Below, piece after piece: positions 51,176-60,195 of a DNA stretch of 64,000 bases. Each line of letters begins with the position of its first letter. Position 1 is the stretch's first letter. This stretch comes from Pseudomonadota bacterium (GTDB lineage Bacteria > Pseudomonadota > Gammaproteobacteria > Burkholderiales > Burkholderiaceae_E). The stretch is from positions 17,553 through 81,552 of the forward strand of contig JAEWGX010000024.1 of NCBI GenBank assembly GCA_023388075.1. Direction: 5' to 3'. Under the pieces are notes generated by a model. The model did no database searches. It was given only the letters and a program-made list of their open reading frames with translations, and had not been told where the DNA came from. Position numbers and translations under genes: made by a program.

Positions 51176-52567
51176 CTAGCGCTCGCGCAGCGCCTCGCGC
51201 ACCTTGAGCACCGGCTTCAGGACGTAGTCCATCACGGTCTTCTCGCCGGTACGGATCTCGACGGTCGCGGTCATGCCGGGGATGATCGGCAGCTCGTTGG
51301 CTCCCGCGGTGAGCGCGGAGTTGGTGGTGCGCACGAGCACCCGGTAGTAGCTCTCGTCCTCGACCTGCTTCTCCTCGCGAAGCGTGTCCGGACTGATCAG
51401 CTCCAGGTGGCCCTCCAGGCCGCCGTAGATCGCGTAGTCGTAGGCGGTGATCTTCACGGTGGCCGGCAGGCCGGGCCGCAGGAAGGCGACGTCGTGCGGC
51501 CGGATCTTTGCCTCCACCAGCAGCTTGTCCTCCAGCGGCACGATCTCCATAATGTCCTCGCCCGGCTGGATGACGCCGCCGCGGGTATTCATGCGGATGT
51601 TCTTCACGGTGCCGCGCACCGGGGCGGTCACCACCGTGCGCTTGACCTGGTCCTGGCGCGCGGTGAGGATCTCCTGGGTCTGGGCGAGCTCGGACTCCAC
51701 CTTGCTCAGCTCGTTGGCCGCGTCGATGCGGTACTTGCTCACCCGCTCCTGCATCTGCGCCTGCAGGTCGTTGAACTGCCGGCGCAGGCGCAGCAGCTCG
51801 ATCTCCGCCACCAGGCCCTTCTTCACCATCGGCTCGGTGATCGCGATCTCGCGGGCGATCAGCGCGCGGCTGGAAGAAGCGGTCGCCACCGCCTGGTCGA
51901 GCGCCTCCTTGCGGGCGTTGTAGGTGTCGGTCTCGTTCTTCACCACCTCCGCGTCCGCCAGCACCTCCGGCGGGAACACCAGGGCGGTCCCGCGCGACTC
52001 CGCCCGCAGGCGGGCTGCGGCCGCCTTCAGGCCGATCGCCTTGCTGTAGCCTTCCTGGTAGGAGGACCGTGCCTTGGTCTCGTCGATGCGCAGCAGCGGC
52101 TGGCCGGCGGTGACGATGTCGCCTTCGCGGACCATCATGTCCTGCAGGATGCCGCCTTCCAGCGACTGGATCACCTGCTCGCGGCTGGACGGGATGATCC
52201 GTCCGTCGCCCTTGGTGATCTCCTCCAGGGTGCTGCTGCTCGCCCAGACCGCGGCGCAGGCGAGCAGCGCGAACATCAGCGCGAGCAGCAGGAACGCGCC
52301 CCACTGGCGATCGTTCACCATCGCCTGCTGCATGTCGCGCATGAAGTCGAAATCGCTGCCGCTGCCGCGGTAGTCCGGTGCCGCGAAGGCCGAGCGGTCC
52401 TGGAGCGGTGCCACCGCGGCGCGCGGTGCCGGCGCCAGCTTGCCGGCCGCGGGGGACGTGGCGCTTGCGGCGCTTGCGGGGGGAGCCGCGGCCATCACGG
52501 ATGCCGGCGCGCCGGCGGGCGACACGGCGGAGCCGCCCGGGGGCTGGCTGCGGGGCGCGTCAGCCAC
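51176..52567 (-). CDS. type I secretion membrane fusion protein, LapC-like
   Basis: 463 residues. An Ala/Pro-rich cytoplasmic leader (about 75 residues) is followed by one membrane helix (FLLLALMFALLACAAVWAS), a lipoyl domain (IQSLEGGILQDMMVREGDIV), long coiled-coil hairpins (residues about 175-310), and the C-terminal barrel with EIRTGEKTVMDYVLKP, a hallmark of the HlyD/LapC family. It overlaps the ABC gene by eight bases. The adaptor half of a type I secretion system with the two genes upstream. Confidence 0.93.
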   Translation of the reverse strand: MADAPRSQPPGGSAVSPAGAPASVMAAAPPASAASATSPAAGKLAPAPRAAVAPLQDRSAFAAPDYRGSGSDFDFMRDMQQAMVNDRQWGAFLLLALMFALLACAAVWASSSTLEEITKGDGRIIPSSREQVIQSLEGGILQDMMVREGDIVTAGQPLLRIDETKARSSYQEGYSKAIGLKAAAARLRAESRGTALVFPPEVLADAEVVKNETDTYNARKEALDQAVATASSSRALIAREIAITEPMVKKGLVAEIELLRLRRQFNDLQAQMQERVSKYRIDAANELSKVESELAQTQEILTARQDQVKRTVVTAPVRGTVKNIRMNTRGGVIQPGEDIMEIVPLEDKLLVEAKIRPHDVAFLRPGLPATVKITAYDYAIYGGLEGHLELISPDTLREEKQVEDESYYRVLVRTTNSALTAGANELPIIPGMTATVEIRTGEKTVMDYVLKPVLKVREALRER

Positions 52568-54800
52568 GGCGAGCCCCCTGGATCTTGCCTTCCTTCAGCG
52601 CCTGGAGCACGGCTTCCTTGGGACCGTCGGCCACGCGCACGCCGGCATCGAGGATGACGACGCGATTGACATGCTCGAGCAACTGCAGCTTGTGCGTCAC
52701 GAACACCATCGTCTTGCCGACGCACAGGCGCGCGAGCGCGGCCATCGCGATCGCCTCGCTGCCGTTGTCCATCGCGCTGGTGGGCTCGTCGAGCAGCATC
52801 ACCGTCGGATTGGCAAGCACGGCGCGGGCGAGCGCGACGGCCTGCCGCTGGCCGCCGGAGAGCCCCTCGCCGCGCTCGCCGATCGGCATGTCGTAGCCGT
52901 ACGGATGGGCACTCGCGAACTGGTGCACGCCGAAGGCGTCGGCTACCCGCATCATCGATTCGTCGTCGATGTGCGGATTGCCCGCCTTGAGGTTCTCGCG
53001 CAGCGAGCCGAACAGCAGGCGCGCGTCCTGGCCCACGTAGAGGACGTGGCGGCGCACGTCGGCCGGCTCGATCTGCTGCAGGTCGACCCCGTCGAGCCGG
53101 ACGTAGCCGCGGGTGGGCTGGTAGAGGCCGGCGAGCACCTTGAGCAGCGTGGACTTGCCGCTGCCGATGCGGCCGAGCACGGCGACCCGCTCGCCGGGAT
53201 TGAGCTGAAGGGAGATGTCCGAGACGCTTTCCCGGGGGGTGGTGCCGGGCAGCGTCGCATAGTGAAAGCCCACGCCGGTGGCCGTGAGCGAGCCCGCGGC
53301 GGTCGGCTTGTGCAGGTAGTTGCGCGCCGAGTCCCGATCCGTGGGCGTCGCCATCACGCGGTTGAGCGAACGCAGGGCGGTGCGCGCCTGCTGGTAGCGC
53401 ACGGCGAGCGCGGTGATCGACGCGGCCGGCGCGATGGTGCGGCTCGAGAGCAGCACGGCGCCGATCAGCGCGCCCATCGTGAGCTCGCCGTCGCCGATCA
53501 GGTAGACGCCCCAGGTGACGATCGCGACGGTGCAGAGCGATTGCACGAAGGTGGTGAAGTTGGAGACCAGCGCGGTGACCGTGCGGCTCTTCATCGCCGT
53601 GCGCGCGGTGAGCGCCGCGGACCGCTCGTACTTCGCCTGCATCTGGCTCTCGCCCCGCAGCGCCTTGATCGTCTCGGCGCTCTCGAGCGCCTCCACCAGG
53701 ATGCCGTGCTTGACCGAGCCTTCGCGCAGGTTCTCGTTGACGTAGCGCGAGAGCGGGAACTGCGCGAGGCCGCCCACCAGCATCAGCACCGGCAGCGCCG
53801 CGAGCGGCACCCAGAAGAGCGGCCCCGCGATCAGGTAGATGACCCAGACGAAGAGCAGCATGAAGGGCAGGTCGCTGATGGTGGCGAGCGTCGCGGACGT
53901 GGCGAAGTCACGGACCGACTCGAACTCGCGCAGCATGTTGGCGTAGGCGCCCGCCGACTGCGGCCGGTGCTCCAGGCGCGACATCATGGCCTGGCGAAAC
54001 AGCGCCGACCCGAGCAGCAGGTCCGCCTTCTTGCCGGCGTTGTCCAGCAGCCAGCTCCGGAGGTTGCGCGCCAGGTACTCGAAGCTCATCGCCACCATCA
54101 CGCCGGCGGCGAGCGTCCAGAGGGTGACGTACGCCTGGTTGGAGATCACCCGGTCGTAGACATTCATCGTGAAGAAGGTGGTCGCGAGCGCCAACACGTT
54201 CACCAGGAAGGCCGCGGCGGCCGCCTGCGCGTAGTAGCCCTTGTAGCGCCAGATCGTCTTCCAGAACCAGTCCTCGCCGCTCGGCCGGGCCTCGACGATG
54301 CTGCGGTCCTCGACGTGGATGGCCGGCCGCACGAAGATGCAGGTGCCGACGTAGCGGGCGAGGAGCTCGTCGAGCCCGATCTCCACCTCGATGGCGCCTG
54401 CCTCGCACGGCAGCACCACCACGCGGTCGCCGCGCCTGGAGAGGAGCAGGCACGCCTGCTGCCGGTCCAGCAGCAGGATCACTGGCAGCAGCAGGTCCGA
54501 GATCTGGTCGATGCGCCGCGACTGGATCCGGACCTTGCAGCCGTGGGCCTCGGCGATGCGCGAGAAGCCGGCCGGCTGCAGCGGGCGCTCGTGCGGAATG
54601 CCCGAGGCGAGCGCGTCCTCGCTGCGGGCCGTGCCGAAGATGCCGAGAAGCTGACTGAGCGCGGTGAGCAGCGGATCCGGCAGCGGGGTCGCGAACGCCG
54701 CACGACCGCCCGTGGCGGCGGTGCCGGCGGCGGCAGGGGCCGCCGATGCTGGCCGGGGCGCGGAAGGTACCGGCTTGCCCGGGCTGACGACTGATTCCAT
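52560..54800 (-). CDS. type I secretion ABC transporter, LapB-like
   Basis: 746 residues. Residues about 40-160 are a C39-like domain without a catalytic cysteine (CLD type); six membrane helices follow (about 180-470), then the ABC domain with VLGRIGSGKSTLLK near 540, LSGGQRQAVALAR near 645 and VMLLDEPTSAMD. This layout, a CLD plus ABC, is that of transporters for RTX or Lap-type adhesins. No such adhesin is encoded in the window. A 121-base gap separates it from the upstream TolC gene. Confidence 0.93.
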   Translation of the reverse strand: MESVVSPGKPVPSAPRPASAAPAAAGTAATGGRAAFATPLPDPLLTALSQLLGIFGTARSEDALASGIPHERPLQPAGFSRIAEAHGCKVRIQSRRIDQISDLLLPVILLLDRQQACLLLSRRGDRVVVLPCEAGAIEVEIGLDELLARYVGTCIFVRPAIHVEDRSIVEARPSGEDWFWKTIWRYKGYYAQAAAAAFLVNVLALATTFFTMNVYDRVISNQAYVTLWTLAAGVMVAMSFEYLARNLRSWLLDNAGKKADLLLGSALFRQAMMSRLEHRPQSAGAYANMLREFESVRDFATSATLATISDLPFMLLFVWVIYLIAGPLFWVPLAALPVLMLVGGLAQFPLSRYVNENLREGSVKHGILVEALESAETIKALRGESQMQAKYERSAALTARTAMKSRTVTALVSNFTTFVQSLCTVAIVTWGVYLIGDGELTMGALIGAVLLSSRTIAPAASITALAVRYQQARTALRSLNRVMATPTDRDSARNYLHKPTAAGSLTATGVGFHYATLPGTTPRESVSDISLQLNPGERVAVLGRIGSGKSTLLKVLAGLYQPTRGYVRLDGVDLQQIEPADVRRHVLYVGQDARLLFGSLRENLKAGNPHIDDESMMRVADAFGVHQFASAHPYGYDMPIGERGEGLSGGQRQAVALARAVLANPTVMLLDEPTSAMDNGSEAIAMAALARLCVGKTMVFVTHKLQLLEHVNRVVILDAGVRVADGPKEAVLQALKEGKIQGARRG

Positions 54801-54921
54801 TCGGCTCCGTTGCGTCGGGAACCCGCTATTCTCCCATCACTTCGACGATCTCCCCGGCCTGCATCCGTGAACCGGGCGCAACACACGGGGCGCGGGCGCC
54901 TCCTGGATTCGAGTGCCGGCT

Positions 54922-56313
54922 CTAACGGAGCTCGGGTAGCTTGCGGACATCGGGCGCGGCCGCGCCGTCCGGCTCGGAAACCGGGGTCGCGGCCGGGATG
55001 TCCAGGAATCCGGCGAGCAGGGCGAGCGATCCGAGGAGCCGGTACCTCACCTGGAGCAGCTCGATGCGCTCGGTGATGGCGGAGATCCTGGACTGGTAGG
55101 TCTCGTTCTCCGCGTTCAGCAGGTCGATGATGCTGCGCTTGCCGATCTGGAACTGCTCCCAGTAGGCGGCGCGGACCTTGCGCGCGCCCTCGACCAGGTC
55201 GTCGAGCGACCCGGTCCGCCGTGCCCGCGATTCCATCTGCGTCCAGTGCCGGGCCACCTCGGTGGCGATCTCGCGGCGGGTGGCGGCCGCGTCCTCCTCG
55301 GCGGCCCGGATCTGCTCGTTCGCGGCGGCGGCACGGGCGGCACCGGCCCCGCCGTCGAACGGATTCCAGTCGGTCACGAAGCCGACGTCGTAGCCGCCGA
55401 ACCACTGGCGGTTGCCCAGCGGGTACTCGGGGCTGTGGACGCGCGCGCGCGCGCTGATGGCCGGCTTGTCCCAGGCGTTGGCGACGGCCGCCGCGCGGCG
55501 AGCCGCCTCGACCTCCGCCATGCCGGCGAGCACGGCCGGATGGTTGTCGAGCGCCGCGAGCGCGGCATCGAGCGAGGGCGGCAGCCCTCGCGGTGCCGGC
55601 GGTTCGGTCAGCTTCATCACCGGCCGGCCGACCAGCTGGGCCAGGGTCGCCTGGCTTTCCAGCAGCGTGCCTTCGCGCGAAGCCCGCGCGAGCCGCGCCT
55701 GCTGCAGCCGCGACTGGGTCTGCAGCAGGTCGTAGCCGCGGCCGCGGTCGTGCCTGACGATCTCCTGCACCCGCCGGTTGAGCGACTCGATCGCGCCGAC
55801 ATAGTCGTCGGCGAGCTCGGTCAGCGCGTGCTGCTTGATCACCTCCACGTAGGCGTCGGCGACCTCCAGCGCGACCTCGGCTCGCGCCCGCTCCAGGTCC
55901 TGGTTCGCGCCGGCCAGCCGGGCCCGCTGGCGCGCTATCTCGTTATCGGTCCTTCCGGAGTCATAGAGTGGTTTGATGGCCTGGACGCCCAGGTCCCCGC
56001 GGGAGTTGCTGCCGGACTCCCGCACGTAGCCATAGGCCGGCTCGATGATCAACCCGTAGCGGGCGTTCATCTGGCTCCTCGCGCCGGTGACCTCGTGGCT
56101 GATCGCCTGCGCGGAAGTGCGCGCGCCGAGCACCTTGGGGTTGTTCTGCAGGGCGGTCGCCACCGTCTCGCGCAGGCTCTGCGCGGCGGCCGGCGGTCCG
56201 CCGAGAAGCAGCCCGCAGGCGAGCAGCACGGCCGGAAGCAATGCCGCCACGGGAGAGCGGGCGATGGGCCGGCGGGCCGCCTGCCGGACCGAAAGGCGCA
56301 TGCCCCCGGTCAT
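54922..56313 (-). CDS. TolC-family outer-membrane protein, LapE-like
   Basis: 463 residues. Signal peptide (LLPAVLLACGLLLGGPPAAAQ) followed by two TolC halves: QSLRETVATALQNNPKVLGA at the mature start, and the second half with NPFDGGAGAARAAAANEQIR and KRSIIDLLNAENE. The start at ATG 56313 overlaps the stop of the upstream aldo/keto reductase gene (ATGA); a second ATG lies at 56301. It completes the type I system with the ABC and adaptor genes downstream. Confidence 0.92.
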   Translation of the reverse strand: MTGGMRLSVRQAARRPIARSPVAALLPAVLLACGLLLGGPPAAAQSLRETVATALQNNPKVLGARTSAQAISHEVTGARSQMNARYGLIIEPAYGYVRESGSNSRGDLGVQAIKPLYDSGRTDNEIARQRARLAGANQDLERARAEVALEVADAYVEVIKQHALTELADDYVGAIESLNRRVQEIVRHDRGRGYDLLQTQSRLQQARLARASREGTLLESQATLAQLVGRPVMKLTEPPAPRGLPPSLDAALAALDNHPAVLAGMAEVEAARRAAAVANAWDKPAISARARVHSPEYPLGNRQWFGGYDVGFVTDWNPFDGGAGAARAAAANEQIRAAEEDAAATRREIATEVARHWTQMESRARRTGSLDDLVEGARKVRAAYWEQFQIGKRSIIDLLNAENETYQSRISAITERIELLQVRYRLLGSLALLAGFLDIPAATPVSEPDGAAAPDVRKLPELR

Positions 56314-57332
56314 CCCGCGCGCGATTGCCGGCCCTCGATCGGGTACGCCGGGTCCGAGTAGCCCGGGGTGGAAGGATGGCCGGCGGGCACCAGCGAATCC
56401 ACCAGGGCCTCGTCCTGCGCCTCGAAACGGTGGTCGAGCGCGCCGACGTACTCCATCATCTGCTCGGCGGTGCGCGGGCCCACGATCGCCGAGGTGACCA
56501 GGCGGTTGTTCAGCACCCAGTTCACCGCGAACTGCGCCGGGCTCATGCCCCGCTTCCCGGCATGGTCCGCGATGGTGGCGGCGAGCGCGAGCGACTCCTC
56601 GCGCCACTCGGTCTGCATCAGGCGCTTGTCCTGGCGCCCCGCCCGCGTGTCCTCGGGCGGCGGCTCGCCCGGCCGGTACTTGCCGGTGAGCACGCCGCGG
56701 GCGATCGGCGAGTAGCAGGCGACGCCGATGCCGTAGTGGCCGCAGGCGGGCAGCACCTCGGTTTCCGGCATGCGGTTCATGGCGTTGTAGTAGGGTTGGC
56801 AGACCACCGGAGGCGGAACGCCCAGGTCCGCGGCGATCCGCACGATCTCCGCGATCCGCCAGGCGCGGTAGTTGGACACGCCGTAGTAGCGGATCTTGCC
56901 GGCTCTCACCAGGTCGCCCAGGGCGGCGACGGTCTCGGCGAGCGGCGTGTCGTGATCTTCCTTGTGGAGGTAGTAGATGTCGACGTGGTCGGTGCCGAGT
57001 CGCTGCAGCGAGTCGTCGATCGCCCGCATGATCCAGCGCCGCGACAGGCCGCGGCGGCCGGGGTCGCGCGACATCGGGTTGGCGACCTTGGTGGCGAGCA
57101 CCCAGTGCCCGCGCTCGGCGGCTATCAGGCGGCCGGTGATCCGCTCGGATTCACCCAGGCTGTAGACGTCGGCGGTGTCGATGAAGTTGATGCCGCGGTC
57201 GCGGGCGATGGCGAGGATGGCGCGCGCCTCCTCCTCGTCGGTGCGGTCGCCGAACATCATCGTGCCGACGCAGAGCGTGGACACCTCCAGGCCGCTGCGG
57301 CCGAGCCTGCGGTATCCGCCGTGGTCGTGCAT
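56310..57332 (-). CDS. aldo/keto reductase
   Basis: 340 residues, AKR fold. The catalytic tetrad is visible: Asp in INFIDTADVYS with its Tyr, Lys in LATKVANP, and His in YYLHKEDHDTP. The NADPH-binding end reads SAIVGPRTAEQMMEYV. Start ATG at 57332 behind GTAGGAGAAG. It is the first gene of the long minus-strand run and is coupled to the TolC gene. Its link to secretion is unclear and may be only positional. Confidence 0.92.
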   Translation of the reverse strand: MHDHGGYRRLGRSGLEVSTLCVGTMMFGDRTDEEEARAILAIARDRGINFIDTADVYSLGESERITGRLIAAERGHWVLATKVANPMSRDPGRRGLSRRWIMRAIDDSLQRLGTDHVDIYYLHKEDHDTPLAETVAALGDLVRAGKIRYYGVSNYRAWRIAEIVRIAADLGVPPPVVCQPYYNAMNRMPETEVLPACGHYGIGVACYSPIARGVLTGKYRPGEPPPEDTRAGRQDKRLMQTEWREESLALAATIADHAGKRGMSPAQFAVNWVLNNRLVTSAIVGPRTAEQMMEYVGALDHRFEAQDEALVDSLVPAGHPSTPGYSDPAYPIEGRQSRAG

Positions 57333-57457
57333 GGCTTCTCCTACAATGGTGAGCGGGCGTCAGGCCCATGCGCCGGTCCGGCCGGCACGTGCAGCGGCAA
57401 TGTTAACCGCCCCGGACCGCCCCCCGGCACCGGCAATCGCCTCCCTGGACAAGCGAC

Positions 57458-58507
57458 ATGAGAATCGAAAGCGACGTCAAGCTCGACTTCAAGGACGTGC
57501 TGCTGCGGCCCAAGCGCTCGACGCTGGGCAGCCGGGCCAACGTCGACCTGGACCGGCAGTACAGCTTTCGCCATGCGCGGCTGGAGATGCCGGTGGTGCC
57601 GATCATCGCGGCCAACATGGACACAGTGGGCACCTTCGAGATGGCGCGCGCCCTCGCCAGGCACCAGATCCTGACCGCGATCCACAAGCACTATCCGGTG
57701 CCCGAGATGGTCGCGTTCTTCAACCAGGAGCGCGATGGCGCCGCGCGCCACGCGTTCTATTCGCTCGGTATCCTGGAGCGGGACCTGGAGAAATTCGAGC
57801 AGGTCCGCAGCCAGACCGGCGATGCCATCCGGTGGGTGTGCATCGACGTCGCCAACGGCTACACCGAGCTCTTCATGGACTTCGTCAAGCGCTTTCGCGA
57901 GCGCTATCCGGACGTGGCGCTGATGGCCGGCAACGTGGTGACCGCCGACATGACGGAGGCGCTGATCCTGGCCGGCGCGGACATCGTCAAGGTGGGGATC
58001 GGCCCGGGCTCGGTCTGCACCACCCGCAAGATGACAGGCGTCGGCTACCCGCAGCTCTCCGCGATCATCGAGTGCGCCGATGCGGCGCATGGCCTGGGCG
58101 GCCATATCTGCGGCGACGGCGGCTGCACGGTGCCAGGCGACGTGGTCAAGGCCTTCGGCGGCGGCGCGGACTTCGTCATGCTGGGCGGCATGTTCGCCGC
58201 CCATGACGAATCCGGCGGCGAGATCGTCGAGCGCGACGGCGTCACCTACCGCCTCTTCTACGGCATGAGCTCGGAGGAGGCGATGACCCGCTACGCCGGC
58301 GGCGTCGCCCGCTACCGCGCCTCCGAAGGCAAGTCCACGCTGCTGCCCGCCCGCGGACCGGTCGATGCCACGGTGCAGGACATCCTCGGAGGGCTGCGTT
58401 CGGCCTGCACCTATGTCGGCGCGCGCAAGCTGAAGGACCTGTCGAAGTGCACCACCTTCGTGCGGGTGACACAGCAGATCAACGAGGTCTTCGGGGCCAG
58501 CACATGA
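57458..58507 (+). CDS. guaC: GMP reductase
   Basis: 349 residues. IMPDH/GMPR barrel without CBS domains; the catalytic cysteine loop is GIGPGSVCTTRKMTGVGYPQ, and N-terminal KLDFKDVLLRPKRSTL is typical of GuaC. The length agrees with the E. coli type. It converts GMP to IMP with NADPH. It is coupled by ATGA to the DUF924 gene. Confidence 0.95.
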   Translation: MRIESDVKLDFKDVLLRPKRSTLGSRANVDLDRQYSFRHARLEMPVVPIIAANMDTVGTFEMARALARHQILTAIHKHYPVPEMVAFFNQERDGAARHAFYSLGILERDLEKFEQVRSQTGDAIRWVCIDVANGYTELFMDFVKRFRERYPDVALMAGNVVTADMTEALILAGADIVKVGIGPGSVCTTRKMTGVGYPQLSAIIECADAAHGLGGHICGDGGCTVPGDVVKAFGGGADFVMLGGMFAAHDESGGEIVERDGVTYRLFYGMSSEEAMTRYAGGVARYRASEGKSTLLPARGPVDATVQDILGGLRSACTYVGARKLKDLSKCTTFVRVTQQINEVFGAST

Positions 58508-59133
58508 GCGAGACGAGCACTCGAGCGCCGGAGGACCTGCCGTCGGCCGACGACGTGCTGGACTTCTGGTTCGGCAAGCCCGGCACGCCCGGCCACCTGC
58601 AGCCCGATCCGAAGTGGTTCCGCAAGGACCCGGCGTTCGATGCGCTGGTGGCGCAGCGCTTCGGTGGGTTGCTCGACCTGGCTTTGCGCGGCGGGCCCGA
58701 TGCGGTGAAGGCGCTGCCGCACGGCGACGATCCGACGCGCCAGGCGTTGGCGCGGATCATCGTGTGCGACCAGTTCTCGCGCAATGCCTGGCGCGACCGG
58801 CCTTCGGCGTTCGCCCTGGATCCGATCGCGCTGGCCACCAGCCACGCGCTGATCGGCACGCCCGAGGAGCGGGCACTCGCGCCGGTGCAGCGCATCTTCG
58901 TGTACATGCCGCTGATGCACGCGGAATCCCTGGCAGAGCAGGAGCGCTGCGTCGAGCTCTTCCGGGCGCTCGCCGAGGAGTCTTCCGTGGCCGCGCAATC
59001 CTACGACTACGCCCTGCAGCACGAGGCGATCGTCCGCCGGTTCGGACGCTTTCCCCATCGCAACCAGATCCTGGGGCGGAAAAGCACCGAGGAGGAGCTC
59101 GCGTTCCTGAAGGAGCCCGGCTCCAGCTTCTAG
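58504..59133 (+). CDS. DUF924 family protein
   Basis: 209 residues, helical. The family start DVLDFWFGKPG, the WFRKDPAFD segment and VCDQFSRNAWRDRPSAF are diagnostic of DUF924, a TPR-like domain of unknown function. Starts in a four-base overlap with guaC. No enzymatic residues are identified. Confidence 0.88.
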   Translation: MSETSTRAPEDLPSADDVLDFWFGKPGTPGHLQPDPKWFRKDPAFDALVAQRFGGLLDLALRGGPDAVKALPHGDDPTRQALARIIVCDQFSRNAWRDRPSAFALDPIALATSHALIGTPEERALAPVQRIFVYMPLMHAESLAEQERCVELFRALAEESSVAAQSYDYALQHEAIVRRFGRFPHRNQILGRKSTEEELAFLKEPGSSF

Positions 59134-59182
59134 ACGGCGCCCGGCCCCGGAAGGCGCCGCCCCGGCTCCCGGACGCCGACGC

Positions 59183-60001
59183 CTAGCCGCGTCCGACGAA
59201 GGGCATCTTGGTCGCCATCACGGTCATGAACTGCACGTTGGCCTCCAGCGGCAGCGACGCCATGTGCAGCACCGCCTCGGCCACGTGGCGAACGTCCATC
59301 ACGGCCTCGACCGCGATGCGTCCATCCGCCTGGGGAACGCCTTCGGTCATGCGCTGGGCCATCTCCGTGAGCGCATTGCCGATGTCGATCTGTCCCACCG
59401 CGATGTCGTACTTGCGGCCGTCCAGCGACGCCGACTTGGTGAGCCCGGTCACCCCGTGCTTGGTGGCGGTGTAGGGCATCGAGTTCGGCCGTGGCGCGTG
59501 GGCGGAGATCGAGCCGTTGTTGATGATGCGGCCGCCGCGGGGCTGCTGCGCCTTCATCACCCGGAACGCGGCCTGCGTGCAGTAGAAGGGTCCGCTCAGG
59601 TTGGTCGCCACCACCGCCTGCCACTGCTCCGGCGTGAGGTCCTCCAGGTTGATCCCGGGCGCGCCGATGCCGGCGTTGTTGAACACCACGTCGAGCCGGC
59701 CGAACGCGGCCACGGTCCGGTCGAAGAGCGCGTCGACCGCCTTGGGGTCGGCCACGTCGGTCGGCACCGCGAGCGCGTTCGCGTCGTTGGCCCCGGCGAG
59801 CTCGATCGTCTTCTGGAGCGCATCGAGCCGTCGTCCGGCGAGTCCGACCTTGTAGCCGTCGGCCAGGAAGGCGAGGGCGACCGCCCGGCCGATGCCGCTG
59901 CCGGCGCCGGTGATGATGGCGACTTTCCCCTGGCCACCCCGCGGGCCGCCACTTCTTCCCTGCTGCGCGCCTGCCGCCGCCTTGCCTGCTTCGTTTGCCA
60001 C
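59183..60001 (-). CDS. SDR-family oxidoreductase (canonical)
   Basis: 272 residues. Cofactor motif TGAGSGIGRAVALAF, NNAGIGAP, catalytic serine in NNGSISAHAP, and YTATK (Tyr and Lys intact). The start is GTG at 60001 with GGGAGA upstream. The first 25 residues are Gly/Gln/Arg-rich. Substrate unknown; convergent with the DUF924 gene and divergent from a secreted protease. Confidence 0.9.
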   Translation of the reverse strand: MANEAGKAAAGAQQGRSGGPRGGQGKVAIITGAGSGIGRAVALAFLADGYKVGLAGRRLDALQKTIELAGANDANALAVPTDVADPKAVDALFDRTVAAFGRLDVVFNNAGIGAPGINLEDLTPEQWQAVVATNLSGPFYCTQAAFRVMKAQQPRGGRIINNGSISAHAPRPNSMPYTATKHGVTGLTKSASLDGRKYDIAVGQIDIGNALTEMAQRMTEGVPQADGRIAVEAVMDVRHVAEAVLHMASLPLEANVQFMTVMATKMPFVGRG

Positions 60002-60195
60002 TACGGTCTCCCTCGCCCACGGTTTGAATTGAGATGCTGGAACGCGTGCCGACAGTCGCCGGCGCGCACCTCGCAAACGCCAACCGGTCCGACACCGCAT
60101 CGGGCCACGGAACCGGCAGCGCTGCCTATACTAGCCGAAGCAGGAGAGCAGGCAGGCGCCCGCCGCACGCCCGGGAAGACGCCGAAGTAGTGCCG

